From Mucilaginibacter psychrotolerans (lineage in GTDB: Bacteria > Bacteroidota > Bacteroidia > Sphingobacteriales > Sphingobacteriaceae): DNA of 64,000 nucleotides. Under the pieces are notes generated by a model. That model was given only the letters and a program-made list of their open reading frames with translations, did no database searches and was not told where the DNA came from. The translations under genes were made by a program, and so were the position numbers. Location: assembly GCF_004519315.1 (NCBI RefSeq), contig NZ_SOZE01000021.1, positions 43,756-107,755 of the forward strand, given 5' to 3'. Below, one piece after another: positions 26,805 through 35,635 of this stretch; position 1 is the first letter of the stretch; each line of letters opens with the position of its first letter.

Positions 26805-27210
26805 TTTTAAATTCTAAAAACTCATTGTAATCGCGTAAATAATCATTCTCATCATACGTTTCTGACGCCAATACAAGTAATACAGCGCCCGAAGAAAAGT
26901 TTAGCAAATCCCGCCAAATACCAGGTACAATCAAAAGCGCATAATTTGGCCTGTTAAGCGTTACCAGTTTTTTGATATGCCCGTCGTCCAGCATCACATC
27001 AAAACTCCCGCTTGCGGCAATAATAACTTGGTGAAGTTGTTTGTGACCGTGCCCGCCCCTGGTTTCTCCCCCTGGAACGTCGTACAAGTAATATACTCTT
27101 TTTACGTGAAAAGGAATATCAGTATAATTATTTACCGGCGTAATATTACCCGCGCGGTTATGTATTTTGGGCAACTCTATTACGTTACAGTTATAAATGG
27201 ATGGTTTCAT
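26794..27210 (-). CDS. FdtA/QdtA-family 3,4-ketoisomerase, cupin
   Basis: 138 aa cupin. The catalytic-type histidine pair is present in RGGHGHKQLHQ (HxH), after the typical YYLYDVPGGE. It would turn dTDP-6-deoxy-D-xylo-4-hexulose into the 3-keto isomer, the substrate for the aminotransferase. It lies next to a second cupin (27211-27612) on the same strand. Confidence 0.87.
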   Translation of the reverse strand: MKPSIYNCNVIELPKIHNRAGNITPVNNYTDIPFHVKRVYYLYDVPGGETRGGHGHKQLHQVIIAASGSFDVMLDDGHIKKLVTLNRPNYALLIVPGIWRDLLNFSSGAVLLVLASETYDENDYLRDYNEFLEFKSGL

Positions 27211-27612
27211 TTATTTAAGTTTAGCAAAGTCGTCGTAAGAGCGTATATAGTCATCAGCGTCATACGCAATTGATGCAGCAACAAATGCTAAGGAATTAGT
27301 AGAAAAATTTTCCATGTGTCGCCAAATGCCTTTAGGCACAAATAAACCATAATAAGAACGGTTCAGTTGTACGCGTTTAATGTCTTTACCGTCATTAAGG
27401 ATAACATCGAAACTACCGGAGAGAGCTATAATAAACTCTTGGTTGGTTTTATAGCTATGCCCGCCGCGCTCTTCACCGCCTGGCACATCATATATCCAAT
27501 AAACACGTTTTATTTCAAAAGGGATATGGTTTTTTTGCTCAAAAAAAGAGAGGTTCCCGCGTTCATCAATTATTTTTGGAAGATTTATTAACCTAACATC
27601 CGATAAAACCAT
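27211..27612 (-). CDS. Second FdtA/QdtA-family cupin, with one catalytic histidine replaced
   Basis: 133 aa, abutting the previous gene (1 bp apart) and clearly its paralogue: YWIYDVPGGEERGGHSYKTNQEFIIALSGSFDV. The second histidine of the HxH pair is tyrosine here (RGGHSYK against RGGHGHK in the partner). It may be an inactive or altered subunit, or have a different activity. Paired FdtA-like genes are known in Bacteroidetes clusters, but the role of the second one is not established. Confidence 0.85.
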   Translation of the reverse strand: MVLSDVRLINLPKIIDERGNLSFFEQKNHIPFEIKRVYWIYDVPGGEERGGHSYKTNQEFIIALSGSFDVILNDGKDIKRVQLNRSYYGLFVPKGIWRHMENFSTNSLAFVAASIAYDADDYIRSYDDFAKLK

Positions 27613-27659
27613 TTGTCTTTGTTGTATTAATTAAATTTTAACAGCGGACAAATATAGAC

Positions 27660-28964
27660 TCAATTATTAATATAATCCTTAATAACGCCCAAAATGTAAT
27701 CATAATGACTTTCATTCAATCCCGGCCAAACGCCCAACCAGAACGATTGGTTCATGATGGTATCGGTATTAGCCAAATTACCTACAGTGCGATGGTTGAT
27801 GTTGGCATACGCAGGTTGGCGCAACAGGTTGCCGCCAAATAGCAAACGGGTGCCAATCTTTTTTTCTTCCAGGTGTTGTACCAGCATATGCCTGTCGGCT
27901 GCATCGCCCTCGCGCAGGGTAAGGAGGAAACCGAACCAGGATGGATCGCCGTGTTGAGTTGCCTCGGGTAAGATGAAGATCTCTTCTAACTCCTTCATGC
28001 GCTCGTACAAGGCTTTAAAATTTTCGCGGCGGCGCTGTACGAAATAATCTAATTTTTTCAATTGCGACACGCCGAACGCGGCCTGCATATCGGTAACCTT
28101 TAAGTTAAAGCCGATGTGCGAATAGGTGTATTTATGATCGTATCCATATGGCAAGCTACCCAATTGCTGCGAAAAGCGGCATCCACAGGTGTTATCCTTG
28201 CCCGGCTCGCAATAGCAATCGCGGCCCCAGTCCCTAAAGCTTTCGGCAACTTTGGCCAGCTCGGGGTTGTTGATCAACACGGCACCACCCTCGCCCATAG
28301 TAATGTGGTGAGCAGGGTAAAAAGAAAAGGTTGAAATATCGCCAAAGGTGCCGGTTTTTTGGCCCCGGTAAGTTGCCCCTAACGAATCGCAATCATCTTC
28401 AACTACCCATAGGTTGTATTTTTTAGCCACACGCATCACCTCGTCCAAATTAAAGGGATTACCCAAAGAGTGCGCTATCATGATAGCCTTGGTTTTTGGC
28501 GATACGGCTGCTTCGATATCTGAAGCCAGCACGTTGTGCGTTGCGATATCCACGTCTACGAACACCGGGACAGCGCCGAATTGTATCATCGGGTTTACCG
28601 TGGTAGGGAAGCCTGCTGCTACGGTTATTACCTCGTCGCCGGGTTTCACGGCTCGGTCGCCAAGTTTAGTAGAAGTTAACGCATAAAATGCCACCAAATT
28701 GGCCGATGAACCGGAGTTTACCAGCAATGCCTTATGCGCCCCAAAGTATTTAGCAAAATCGTATTCGAACGAATTGGCAAAACGGCCCGCTGTAAGCCAA
28801 CCATCAAGCGCGGCATCAACGCCAAGCAATACGTCTTCTTCATCTAACACCTTACCGGTAACCGGGATATAGTTTTTACCGGGTATTATAATTTGCGTTG
28901 TTTTAGCTTTAGCAATCTCTCTAAGGCTTTTTTCCAGCTCAGGGGTAGTAATGTTTTTTAACAT
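27660..28964 (-). CDS. rfbH: CDP-6-deoxy-L-threo-D-glycero-4-hexulose-3-dehydrase (E1)
   Basis: 434 aa, DegT-like PMP and [2Fe-2S] enzyme of 3,6-dideoxyhexose synthesis. The catalytic lysine is replaced by histidine (FYPAHHITMGEGGAV, H219/H220). The iron-sulfur ligands are C192, C250, C252 and C260, giving the exact C-X57-C-X1-C-X7-C spacing of this family. It removes the C3 hydroxyl of CDP-4-keto-6-deoxyglucose with electrons from a reductase (candidate 33496-34539). Confidence 0.95.
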   Translation of the reverse strand: MLKNITTPELEKSLREIAKAKTTQIIIPGKNYIPVTGKVLDEEDVLLGVDAALDGWLTAGRFANSFEYDFAKYFGAHKALLVNSGSSANLVAFYALTSTKLGDRAVKPGDEVITVAAGFPTTVNPMIQFGAVPVFVDVDIATHNVLASDIEAAVSPKTKAIMIAHSLGNPFNLDEVMRVAKKYNLWVVEDDCDSLGATYRGQKTGTFGDISTFSFYPAHHITMGEGGAVLINNPELAKVAESFRDWGRDCYCEPGKDNTCGCRFSQQLGSLPYGYDHKYTYSHIGFNLKVTDMQAAFGVSQLKKLDYFVQRRRENFKALYERMKELEEIFILPEATQHGDPSWFGFLLTLREGDAADRHMLVQHLEEKKIGTRLLFGGNLLRQPAYANINHRTVGNLANTDTIMNQSFWLGVWPGLNESHYDYILGVIKDYINN

Positions 28965-28988
28965 ACGTTCTTTTAAATATTGTAGGTA

Positions 28989-30707
28989 TTAGGTACTTTC
29001 CATTTCAATTGGTTTTGCAAAAGGCTCCATTTCGGTTATTGGCTTACCAAAAGCAATTTTTGGATAGGTATTGGTATGCGGGTCAATCATCACTTGCAGT
29101 AGCACCGGCGCATTGTTGTTGGTGTCGTTCCACATCCATTTTACTGCATCTTCCATATCATCTTCCGCACTTATAGTTAATGCATCCATCCCATAAGCCT
29201 TTGCAACTTTCTCAAAATCGGGAGCGCTGTAGCCCCAATAGGTGCTTTGATATCGGGATTCGAAATAGCTATCCTGAAACTGACGGATCATGCCCAGGTT
29301 CTTGTTATTCATAACCACAATTTTAACCGGCAATTTATTACGCACAATGGTTTGCAATTCCTGAATGTTTATCTGCATGCAACCGTCACCTACTATCACA
29401 ACAACCGGGCTCAAATTTAAGGCGAAACAGGCACCAATACCTGCTGGCAGGGCATAGCCCATTGCACCCATACCTGCCGATGTTAAAAACAGTTGGTCTT
29501 TATAAATTTCTACCGACTGTGCAGCCCACATTTGATGGCTACCCACATCGGCCACATAGCATTTTGCCGCACGTGAATTGTGCGATAACGTGTGCATAAA
29601 ATAATTGGGATTGATGCCCGCTGGTGAAAGTTCTTTAATATCGGGCCATTGCACTTTAAGGGTATTAATATATGCTATCCACTCATTGGGCTTTTTAAAT
29701 GACTCCACTTTAGCAGCTTTATTAAAATCGATAAAGAACTGCTTTGCATCGGCCACTACCGGCACGCAACCTTTTACGCGGTTATTTATTTCCGCGGCTT
29801 CGCAATCAATATGGTAAATGGTACGGTTTTCAAAGAATTTGGTGTCGGCACCTGTTTGTCGAATATCTAAACGGCTGCCCACTACAATCAGCAGATCGCA
29901 CTCGCCGAAGGCGATATTTGCCCAGCGATTACCGTAACTGCCTATAAAACCCACGCGCGATGGGTGATCATATTCTACAGCATCCACGGCAAGTAATGTA
30001 GTGATTACCGGCAATTTCGTTTTTTGAAGAAACGCTTCCATCTCCTCCTTTGCAAAAGCCGCGCGTACACCTCTTCCTACTAACAAAACAGGGCGTTTTG
30101 CACGCTTTATGCTTTGGAATATATCCTGAAGTACTGCGGCGGACGGACCTGCAACAGGTAGAACCATATCCCCATCAGGAAGTGGTTCTACCTGGGCGCG
30201 CTGGACATCCATTGGGATATCTACTAACACCGGCCCCGGCCTGCCTTCCATGGCTATTTCAAAAGCTCGCTCCATAACAGCAGGCAAATCGTGTTCGTTT
30301 ACAATTTTAAAACAAGCTTTTGTTATGGGGGTTGCCATAGCAATGATATCCGTTTCCTGAAATCCTAACTGGCGAATATTGCGATCACCTTTTTGTTCAT
30401 GACGGTTAACCTGCCCGGTTATAAAAACAGCCGGTGTCGAATCGAAATAGCAGCTACCTATGCCTGTTAAAAGGTTGGTAGCCCCGGGGCCACTGGTGGC
30501 CAACGCAACACCTGGGACACCCGTTACACGACCATAAGCGTCTGCAGCAAAAGCCGCAGACTGTTCATGATGCATGGTGATTATATTTATGGCTGTTTTT
30601 TGGTTTAACGAATCTAATAGATGCGTTATCATGCCACCCGATAGCTCGAAAACATGTTTAACGCCCTTTTTTTCCAAAAAAGTAGCTACAAAATCAGATG
30701 CCTTCAT
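28989..30707 (-). CDS. ThDP-dependent acetolactate-synthase-like enzyme (YerE-like candidate)
   Basis: 572 aa. The catalytic glutamate of ThDP activation is E49 (HHEQSAAFAADAYGR); VTGVPGVALATSGPGATNLLTG follows; the ThDP motif is GDGCMQINIQELQ with NNKNLGMI. Its length and domain order match acetolactate synthase large subunits, but it sits beside CDP-dideoxyhexose genes and no small subunit is near. In Yersinia pseudotuberculosis the homologous YerE adds a two-carbon unit from pyruvate to C4 of a CDP-3,6-dideoxy-4-ketohexose in yersiniose synthesis. That role is proposed here by context. Its start overlaps the SDR stop by 14 bases. Confidence 0.85.
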   Translation of the reverse strand: MKASDFVATFLEKKGVKHVFELSGGMITHLLDSLNQKTAINIITMHHEQSAAFAADAYGRVTGVPGVALATSGPGATNLLTGIGSCYFDSTPAVFITGQVNRHEQKGDRNIRQLGFQETDIIAMATPITKACFKIVNEHDLPAVMERAFEIAMEGRPGPVLVDIPMDVQRAQVEPLPDGDMVLPVAGPSAAVLQDIFQSIKRAKRPVLLVGRGVRAAFAKEEMEAFLQKTKLPVITTLLAVDAVEYDHPSRVGFIGSYGNRWANIAFGECDLLIVVGSRLDIRQTGADTKFFENRTIYHIDCEAAEINNRVKGCVPVVADAKQFFIDFNKAAKVESFKKPNEWIAYINTLKVQWPDIKELSPAGINPNYFMHTLSHNSRAAKCYVADVGSHQMWAAQSVEIYKDQLFLTSAGMGAMGYALPAGIGACFALNLSPVVVIVGDGCMQINIQELQTIVRNKLPVKIVVMNNKNLGMIRQFQDSYFESRYQSTYWGYSAPDFEKVAKAYGMDALTISAEDDMEDAVKWMWNDTNNNAPVLLQVMIDPHTNTYPKIAFGKPITEMEPFAKPIEMEST

Positions 30708-31632
30708 TCAATTGTTCTTTAAATTTATTTGTAAAATATTCAATTGTAGCTGATAAAGAAGCATCAAAATCAGATACATCGAATTCTCCAAACGTTTTTA
30801 CAAACTTAGCCGAATTGCCTTGCAAATGCATAGACTGATTGGCACGGTAAGGTAATTTACCAAAATTTAGCTGAAATGAAGGATTTATTTTATCCCTGAT
30901 ATTTCCTACTAAATCTTTTAAAGCCATTATTTTTTTGCCAGATATGTTATATATGCCGGAAGTGCCCCCCTTTGCTATTATTTTATTGACGGCTAAGCCC
31001 AAGTCGTTCACATATAAATACGAATATTTTTGCTCTCCCGCTGTAAGATCCATATCGCTCTCCGTTAATATTTTTTTAACGAGAGATGGTATAAGCCAGT
31101 TATTTGCTTCACCCTTACCAAAAAAAGAGAACAGACGTAGCCAATACCACGCTATGCCATACTGTGCAGCGTATTGTTTCACCAACTCGGCACAAACAAG
31201 TTTTACACGGCCATAGGCTTCTGTGGGTGCCAACGGGTAATTTTCATCAATACAACCATCATAAACCCCATATTCTCCTTGCGAGCCTAAACCTATAAAT
31301 TGCTTTGCTTTACTTCTACCTGCTATGGTTAATATCTTTTGTAAATAATCGATGTTTAAAGACTGCATTTCCCAGCTATCCCGGTGCTGATGCCCTACCC
31401 CCAACCAAGCAGAATGGATAATTACTGATGGAGACCATGCAATTACCTTATCTACCCATTCGTCTTGTTCATCCTGTAATATCCAGGTTATGTGCTCCCC
31501 AAACTCCAGGCACAATTCCTTAGAGGAGCCTTCCCGGTAATTCGCAATAATCTGGTGCCCGTTATTCAGCAATACTTTAGCTATGTTAGAGCCTAAAAAA
31601 CCCGAAATACCGGTAATGAAAACCTTATCCAT
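30694..31632 (-). CDS. NAD(P)-dependent sugar epimerase/reductase, SDR family
   Basis: 312 aa. Rossmann motif ITGISGFLGSNIAKVL; catalytic tyrosine/lysine in AYGRVKLV (YxxxK), with GSQGEYGVYDG before it. In the yersiniose pathway, a reductase (YerF) converts the C4-acetyl sugar to the 1-hydroxyethyl sugar. This gene lies between rfbG and the ThDP enzyme and overlaps both, so it is the natural candidate. An epimerase or 4-ketoreductase giving a plain dideoxyhexose is the main alternative. Confidence 0.8.
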   Translation of the reverse strand: MDKVFITGISGFLGSNIAKVLLNNGHQIIANYREGSSKELCLEFGEHITWILQDEQDEWVDKVIAWSPSVIIHSAWLGVGHQHRDSWEMQSLNIDYLQKILTIAGRSKAKQFIGLGSQGEYGVYDGCIDENYPLAPTEAYGRVKLVCAELVKQYAAQYGIAWYWLRLFSFFGKGEANNWLIPSLVKKILTESDMDLTAGEQKYSYLYVNDLGLAVNKIIAKGGTSGIYNISGKKIMALKDLVGNIRDKINPSFQLNFGKLPYRANQSMHLQGNSAKFVKTFGEFDVSDFDASLSATIEYFTNKFKEQLNEGI

Positions 31633-32704
31633 TTAAAAATTCATGAATTTGTTGTTCGGTAAAAGCCCCGGCTTTGTCCATATCCATATAAAAGTTCTTG
31701 TACCAATCTATAGTGTATTGCACCGCCCGGGTTGCATTAAATATGGGTTTCCAGCTCAGTTCTTCGATTGCCTTGCTGATGTCTAATTTTAACAACCCGG
31801 CTTCATGGGGCTGGTTGGGATCTATGTTGGTAAAATAATTACCGCTGCCCCAGCATTGGATGGCCAATTCAACCATTTTGATAACCGGGAAGGCATCGTT
31901 AACATCAGGCCCGAAATTATATGCCTGCGAAAAAGACTGCGGTGCGCTAACCAATTTTGCACCTAACAATAAGTAGCCCAGCAGGGGCTCCAACACGTGT
32001 TGCCAAGGGCGAATAGATGCAGGGTTGCGTACCTCTATCTCCCTACCAGCAGAAAGAGCCCTCACAATATCAGGTATTAACCTGTCTGCAGACCAATCGC
32101 CGCCGCCTATCACATTGCCAGCGCGGCCAACTGCGATGGCTTTTTGATGTATGCCATGAGATTTGGTATTGAAAAACGAGTTGCGATACGAATCAATAAC
32201 CAACTCAGTACAGGCCTTACTGGCGCTGTAAGGGTCGTAGCCACCCAGGCGGTCGTTTTCACGGTATGGGTAAGCCCACTCATTGTTATGGTAAACCTTA
32301 TCTGTTGTTATCAAAACGGCGTTGCAGGGCCTATCCAGCTGCCGCATCGCGTCTAGTACGTTGGCAGTTCCTATAGCGTTAACCTCAAAGGTTTCTGAAG
32401 GTATCTGGTACGATAGCCGTACCAGTGGCTGCGCCGCCAGATGGAAGATAAAATCGGGTTGAAAACTGGTAACAGCTGCTGTGAGCGTAGCTCTATCGCG
32501 CAAATCGGCGATCACCGATTGGCAAAGCGTATCACCCTGTATCACGCTGTATAAGTTCAATTCTGTTTCGGGCGCTAGAGCATAGCCTTTTACCTCTGCC
32601 CCCAGCATGCTGAATATCTTTAACAGCCATGAACCCTTGAAGCCCGTGTGGCCGGTTAAGAATACTTTTTTGCCTTTATAGGTGTGTTTCAGTGCTTCTA
32701 ACAT
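31625..32704 (-). CDS. rfbG: CDP-glucose 4,6-dehydratase
   Basis: 359 aa. The ATG at 32704 (MLEALKHTYKGKKVFLTGHTG) gives the standard start; a longer in-frame ATG at 32734 adds a non-conserved stretch. NAD-binding GHTGFKGSWL; catalytic YSASK. It converts CDP-glucose to CDP-4-keto-6-deoxyglucose. The stop overlaps the next gene start by 8 bases. Confidence 0.94.
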   Translation of the reverse strand: MLEALKHTYKGKKVFLTGHTGFKGSWLLKIFSMLGAEVKGYALAPETELNLYSVIQGDTLCQSVIADLRDRATLTAAVTSFQPDFIFHLAAQPLVRLSYQIPSETFEVNAIGTANVLDAMRQLDRPCNAVLITTDKVYHNNEWAYPYRENDRLGGYDPYSASKACTELVIDSYRNSFFNTKSHGIHQKAIAVGRAGNVIGGGDWSADRLIPDIVRALSAGREIEVRNPASIRPWQHVLEPLLGYLLLGAKLVSAPQSFSQAYNFGPDVNDAFPVIKMVELAIQCWGSGNYFTNIDPNQPHEAGLLKLDISKAIEELSWKPIFNATRAVQYTIDWYKNFYMDMDKAGAFTEQQIHEFLNG

Positions 32705-32708
32705 AAAC

Positions 32709-33482
32709 TCACCAGATTTTCCATGGAGATTCATTGCTGTCCCACATTTCGTTTAAATCGTGTTTATCTTTTAGCGTATCCATCGGCCGCCAAAACCCAT
32801 TATGTTTGTAGGCATCCATCTGCCCGTTTTGGGCTATGCTTTCCATCGGTTCTTTTTCCCAAATGGTACTATCTCCATCTTTAATATAGTCAAAAACACC
32901 AGGTTCGCACACAAAATAACCACCGTTTATCCAGGAACCATCGCCCTTAGGTTTTTCAAAAAACGAATGCACTTCGTTATTTGCATTGATATTCAACGAA
33001 CCAAACCTGCCCGATGGCTGTACCGAAGTAACGGTGCAAAGCCTCCCCCCTGTTTTATGGAATTCTACCAATTCTTTAACGTTGATGTCGCTTACCCCAT
33101 CGCCGTAGGTCAGCATAAATGGTTCGTTGTTTACGAAAGGCTGTATGCGTTTAATTCGCCCGCCAGTCATAGATTCGTTGCCTGTATCAACCAGCGTTAT
33201 CTTCCATGGCTCGGCCTGGCTATCGTGAACTTTGATGGAGTTATCTGCCAGATTGATGGTAACATCAGATTTGTGGAGGAAATAGTTGGCAAAATATTCC
33301 TTTATCACGTACCCTTTATAGCCAAGGCATACGATGAAATCATTGAAACCATGTGCAGAGTATATCTTCATGATGTGCCAGAGGATAGGCATGCCGCCTA
33401 TCTCTACCATCGGTTTAGGTTTCAGCACCGTTTCTTCAGAAAGCCGGGTGCCTAAACCGCCTGCTAATAATACAACTTTCAT
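32709..33482 (-). CDS. rfbF: Glucose-1-phosphate cytidylyltransferase
   Basis: 257 aa, start at 33482 (MKVVLLAGGLGTRLSEET), the standard RfbF start. The longer frame begins inside the reductase gene and lacks support. Signature KPKPMVEIGGMPILWHIMKIY. It makes CDP-glucose from CTP and glucose-1-phosphate, the first step of the dideoxysugar branch. The four genes rfbF, rfbG, SDR and ThDP enzyme overlap or nearly abut, so this is one translational unit. Confidence 0.95.
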   Translation of the reverse strand: MKVVLLAGGLGTRLSEETVLKPKPMVEIGGMPILWHIMKIYSAHGFNDFIVCLGYKGYVIKEYFANYFLHKSDVTINLADNSIKVHDSQAEPWKITLVDTGNESMTGGRIKRIQPFVNNEPFMLTYGDGVSDINVKELVEFHKTGGRLCTVTSVQPSGRFGSLNINANNEVHSFFEKPKGDGSWINGGYFVCEPGVFDYIKDGDSTIWEKEPMESIAQNGQMDAYKHNGFWRPMDTLKDKHDLNEMWDSNESPWKIW

Positions 33483-33495
33483 ATTTTTTTTGTCG

Positions 33496-34539
33496 TTAGT
33501 CGATTTCGATGACGCAGCCGTCAGTAAGTGGAAAACTACTGCAAAGAAGGCTCTCACCTTTAGCAAGGCCTTCCGGTAGTTTCTGCACCCCTATCATCTT
33601 CACCCCTCCTTTTACTACGCGCCCCTTGCAAACCAGGCAATTGCCCGTTTGGCAGGAGTATGGCATATCCAGCAGAGCATCCAGGCCTGCTTCCAATATG
33701 CTTTTGCCTTTTACTACTTCTACGCGGTTGGTTACGCCATTTAGCGTTACGGATACCGAACGGGTAATTATGCCTTCAAACTCCGCCGGATCTCTAACCA
33801 CCTCAAAGTCTTCTGAATAAACGTTATTAACGCTTACTCCCAAGCCAGTTAAAGCCGCCCTTACCGATTCCTTTAAGCCCGAAGGGCCACAGATATAATG
33901 GATGGTATTGGCCAGCTTATCCTCACTTTTCATTACAGATAAAACCTTTTCTGGGTTTATCCTGCCCTGCAGCAAATTGGGATTTTCGGGAGCGATTGCG
34001 GGCTGTGTATGGAAATGCCATGCCGAAAAATGACTGCCGAACTGTGTTTGCAGGGCCTTTATCTTATCTAAAAAAATCACGCTTTCGGCGTTGCGGTTGC
34101 CGTACACCAACGTAACATGCGCCGCTAAGTTTTTATGTAGCGCATATTTAGCTATCGACATCAGCGGGGTGATACCGCTGCCCGCACCCCATAGCACAAT
34201 ATGCGTAGAGGGAGTAAGCGCAGCCTCGTTAAGTGTAAAATCGCCCATGGGCTCCATTACTTCTACCATATCGTCCACCTTTAACGTATCGATAATATGG
34301 TTTGATACGACGCCGCCAGGCAAACGTTTGATAGTCACTTCGAGGTTAACATCGATTAGTGGGGCCGAGGAAAACGAATACGGCCTGATATATCTACGCC
34401 CGTTTATTCTGAACATCAGCGTGAGGTATTGCCCTGCCTGATATTTCACTTTTTTTAAGCCAGGCTGCTTAAAAGCAACCGTTACGGTATCGGCTGTTTC
34501 TGTACGTACCTCTACAACTTTTAAAGTGAAAAATCGCAT
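33496..34539 (-). CDS. Flavin/2Fe-2S reductase, candidate E3 of the dideoxysugar pathway
   Basis: 347 aa. FAD domain first (RPYSFSSAP, GAGSGITPLMSI), then an NAD-binding domain (YICGPSGLKESV), then a C-terminal 2Fe-2S ferredoxin domain (YSCQTGNCLVCKG ... LLCSS). This is the PaaE/FNR-like order. The classic dideoxysugar reductase (AscD/DdhD, E3) has the ferredoxin domain at the N-terminus. Its place directly upstream of rfbF suggests it feeds electrons to RfbH. The role is inferred; the domain order is seen. Confidence 0.85.
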   Translation of the reverse strand: MRFFTLKVVEVRTETADTVTVAFKQPGLKKVKYQAGQYLTLMFRINGRRYIRPYSFSSAPLIDVNLEVTIKRLPGGVVSNHIIDTLKVDDMVEVMEPMGDFTLNEAALTPSTHIVLWGAGSGITPLMSIAKYALHKNLAAHVTLVYGNRNAESVIFLDKIKALQTQFGSHFSAWHFHTQPAIAPENPNLLQGRINPEKVLSVMKSEDKLANTIHYICGPSGLKESVRAALTGLGVSVNNVYSEDFEVVRDPAEFEGIITRSVSVTLNGVTNRVEVVKGKSILEAGLDALLDMPYSCQTGNCLVCKGRVVKGGVKMIGVQKLPEGLAKGESLLCSSFPLTDGCVIEID

Positions 34540-34549
34540 CCCGATGATT

Positions 34550-35635
34550 TTAAGCCATTATTTGTTTAATTACGCGCTTGCCTACCAAAAATAACGACAC
34601 GATGACAACGCCGAGTATAAAACCCATTAGCATCCCTTTTAGTTTACTCACTTTGCTAGCAGGCAAAGGCAATACAGGCTCATCTATCACTTGTATCAAA
34701 GGGGTTTCCTGTCGCAAGGCTATTTTCGATATCTCCAGATTCTTTACGATTTCGCTGTAAATGGCCGAGCTTGCCTGCACATCTACCTGCCTTTTTTGCG
34801 ACGGCACCCGGAGGGTTGACATTGCCGGGTTGGCGTTAGGCGCGGCATCCATTGCCGAAGCAACCCCGGTTATAGCCGAGCCCAGGACATTCTTTACGCT
34901 ATCGGCCTGCTTTTGCAAAACCTGCACATTTTGATAGCTTTTTTTTGTTTTGGTTTGCGCGTAAAAGTTATTTACAGTTTCTACAAGTTTGGAGTTAAAT
35001 ACTTTGGAGAAAAGCTCGTCGGTGGTGCTAACCTCTACCTTTATAATGCTGAGTTTTTTATCCAGTTTGACAACGCTTAGCATTTTCTCGTTGAATTTGT
35101 TGGTGAGATCGGTGATAATGCTATCCTGCTTGCGGCTAAAATTACCCGGGCTGCCCGTAAATGTAATGGTGCTGATGTTATCGCCTTTCTTCCATTTCTC
35201 CAGCAAATTATTGGAGGTGATGTACCTGTCAATTAATAGCTGCTGTTTGCCGTCGATAACTACTGGGGTCAATAGCGTTTTCTCTATCATCAGGCGCGAT
35301 TTGTATAGCTCGAGAATGTTGTCGCCCTGGAAGATACCGCCGCCGCCGCCGCCGCCAATGTCTATACCTGCCAAAGAAGCAAGGCCAGCGTACTGGCCTA
35401 AGCCGCCGCCTTTGCTGCCATCCTCTAAAACAAATGTAGATATAGCTGTATACGTCGTTTTTTTAACCAATGCATAAGCAAAGCCCAATAATGCTGCAAC
35501 AACACCTATGCCCAAAATAACCAGCCACCTTGATTTAAGGTACTTTACCTCTCCTTTCAGATAGCCTACGAGGTCCTTTAAAGAAATTTCGTTTTCCTGA
35601 ACTTCCATTTGTGCCGAAACCGGTTTGCCCTCCAT
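34550..35635 (-). CDS. wzz: Wzz-like chain-length / polysaccharide co-polymerase
   Basis: 361 aa. Wzz domain with membrane helices near residues 37-57 and 333-353 and a periplasmic loop between. A Gly-rich segment (DIGGGGGGGIFQGDN) lies near residue 95; a C-terminal tyrosine-kinase domain is absent. It probably sets chain length with the Wzy protein. Its start abuts the Wza stop. Confidence 0.9.
   Translation of the reverse strand: MEGKPVSAQMEVQENEISLKDLVGYLKGEVKYLKSRWLVILGIGVVAALLGFAYALVKKTTYTAISTFVLEDGSKGGGLGQYAGLASLAGIDIGGGGGGGIFQGDNILELYKSRLMIEKTLLTPVVIDGKQQLLIDRYITSNNLLEKWKKGDNISTITFTGSPGNFSRKQDSIITDLTNKFNEKMLSVVKLDKKLSIIKVEVSTTDELFSKVFNSKLVETVNNFYAQTKTKKSYQNVQVLQKQADSVKNVLGSAITGVASAMDAAPNANPAMSTLRVPSQKRQVDVQASSAIYSEIVKNLEISKIALRQETPLIQVIDEPVLPLPASKVSKLKGMLMGFILGVVIVSLFLVGKRVIKQIMA

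Noticed and set aside
32705..32734. Longer N-terminus of RfbG
   Set aside because: The ATG at 32704 fits the family start; the extension adds ten non-conserved residues.
33483..33566. Longer N-terminus of RfbF
   Set aside because: It overlaps the reductase end; MKVVLLAGG at 33482 is the family start.
35336..35356. GCC repeat in wzz as a simple-sequence repeat
   Set aside because: It encodes a glycine run in a normal Wzz-like protein; there is no sign of repeat-driven phase variation.
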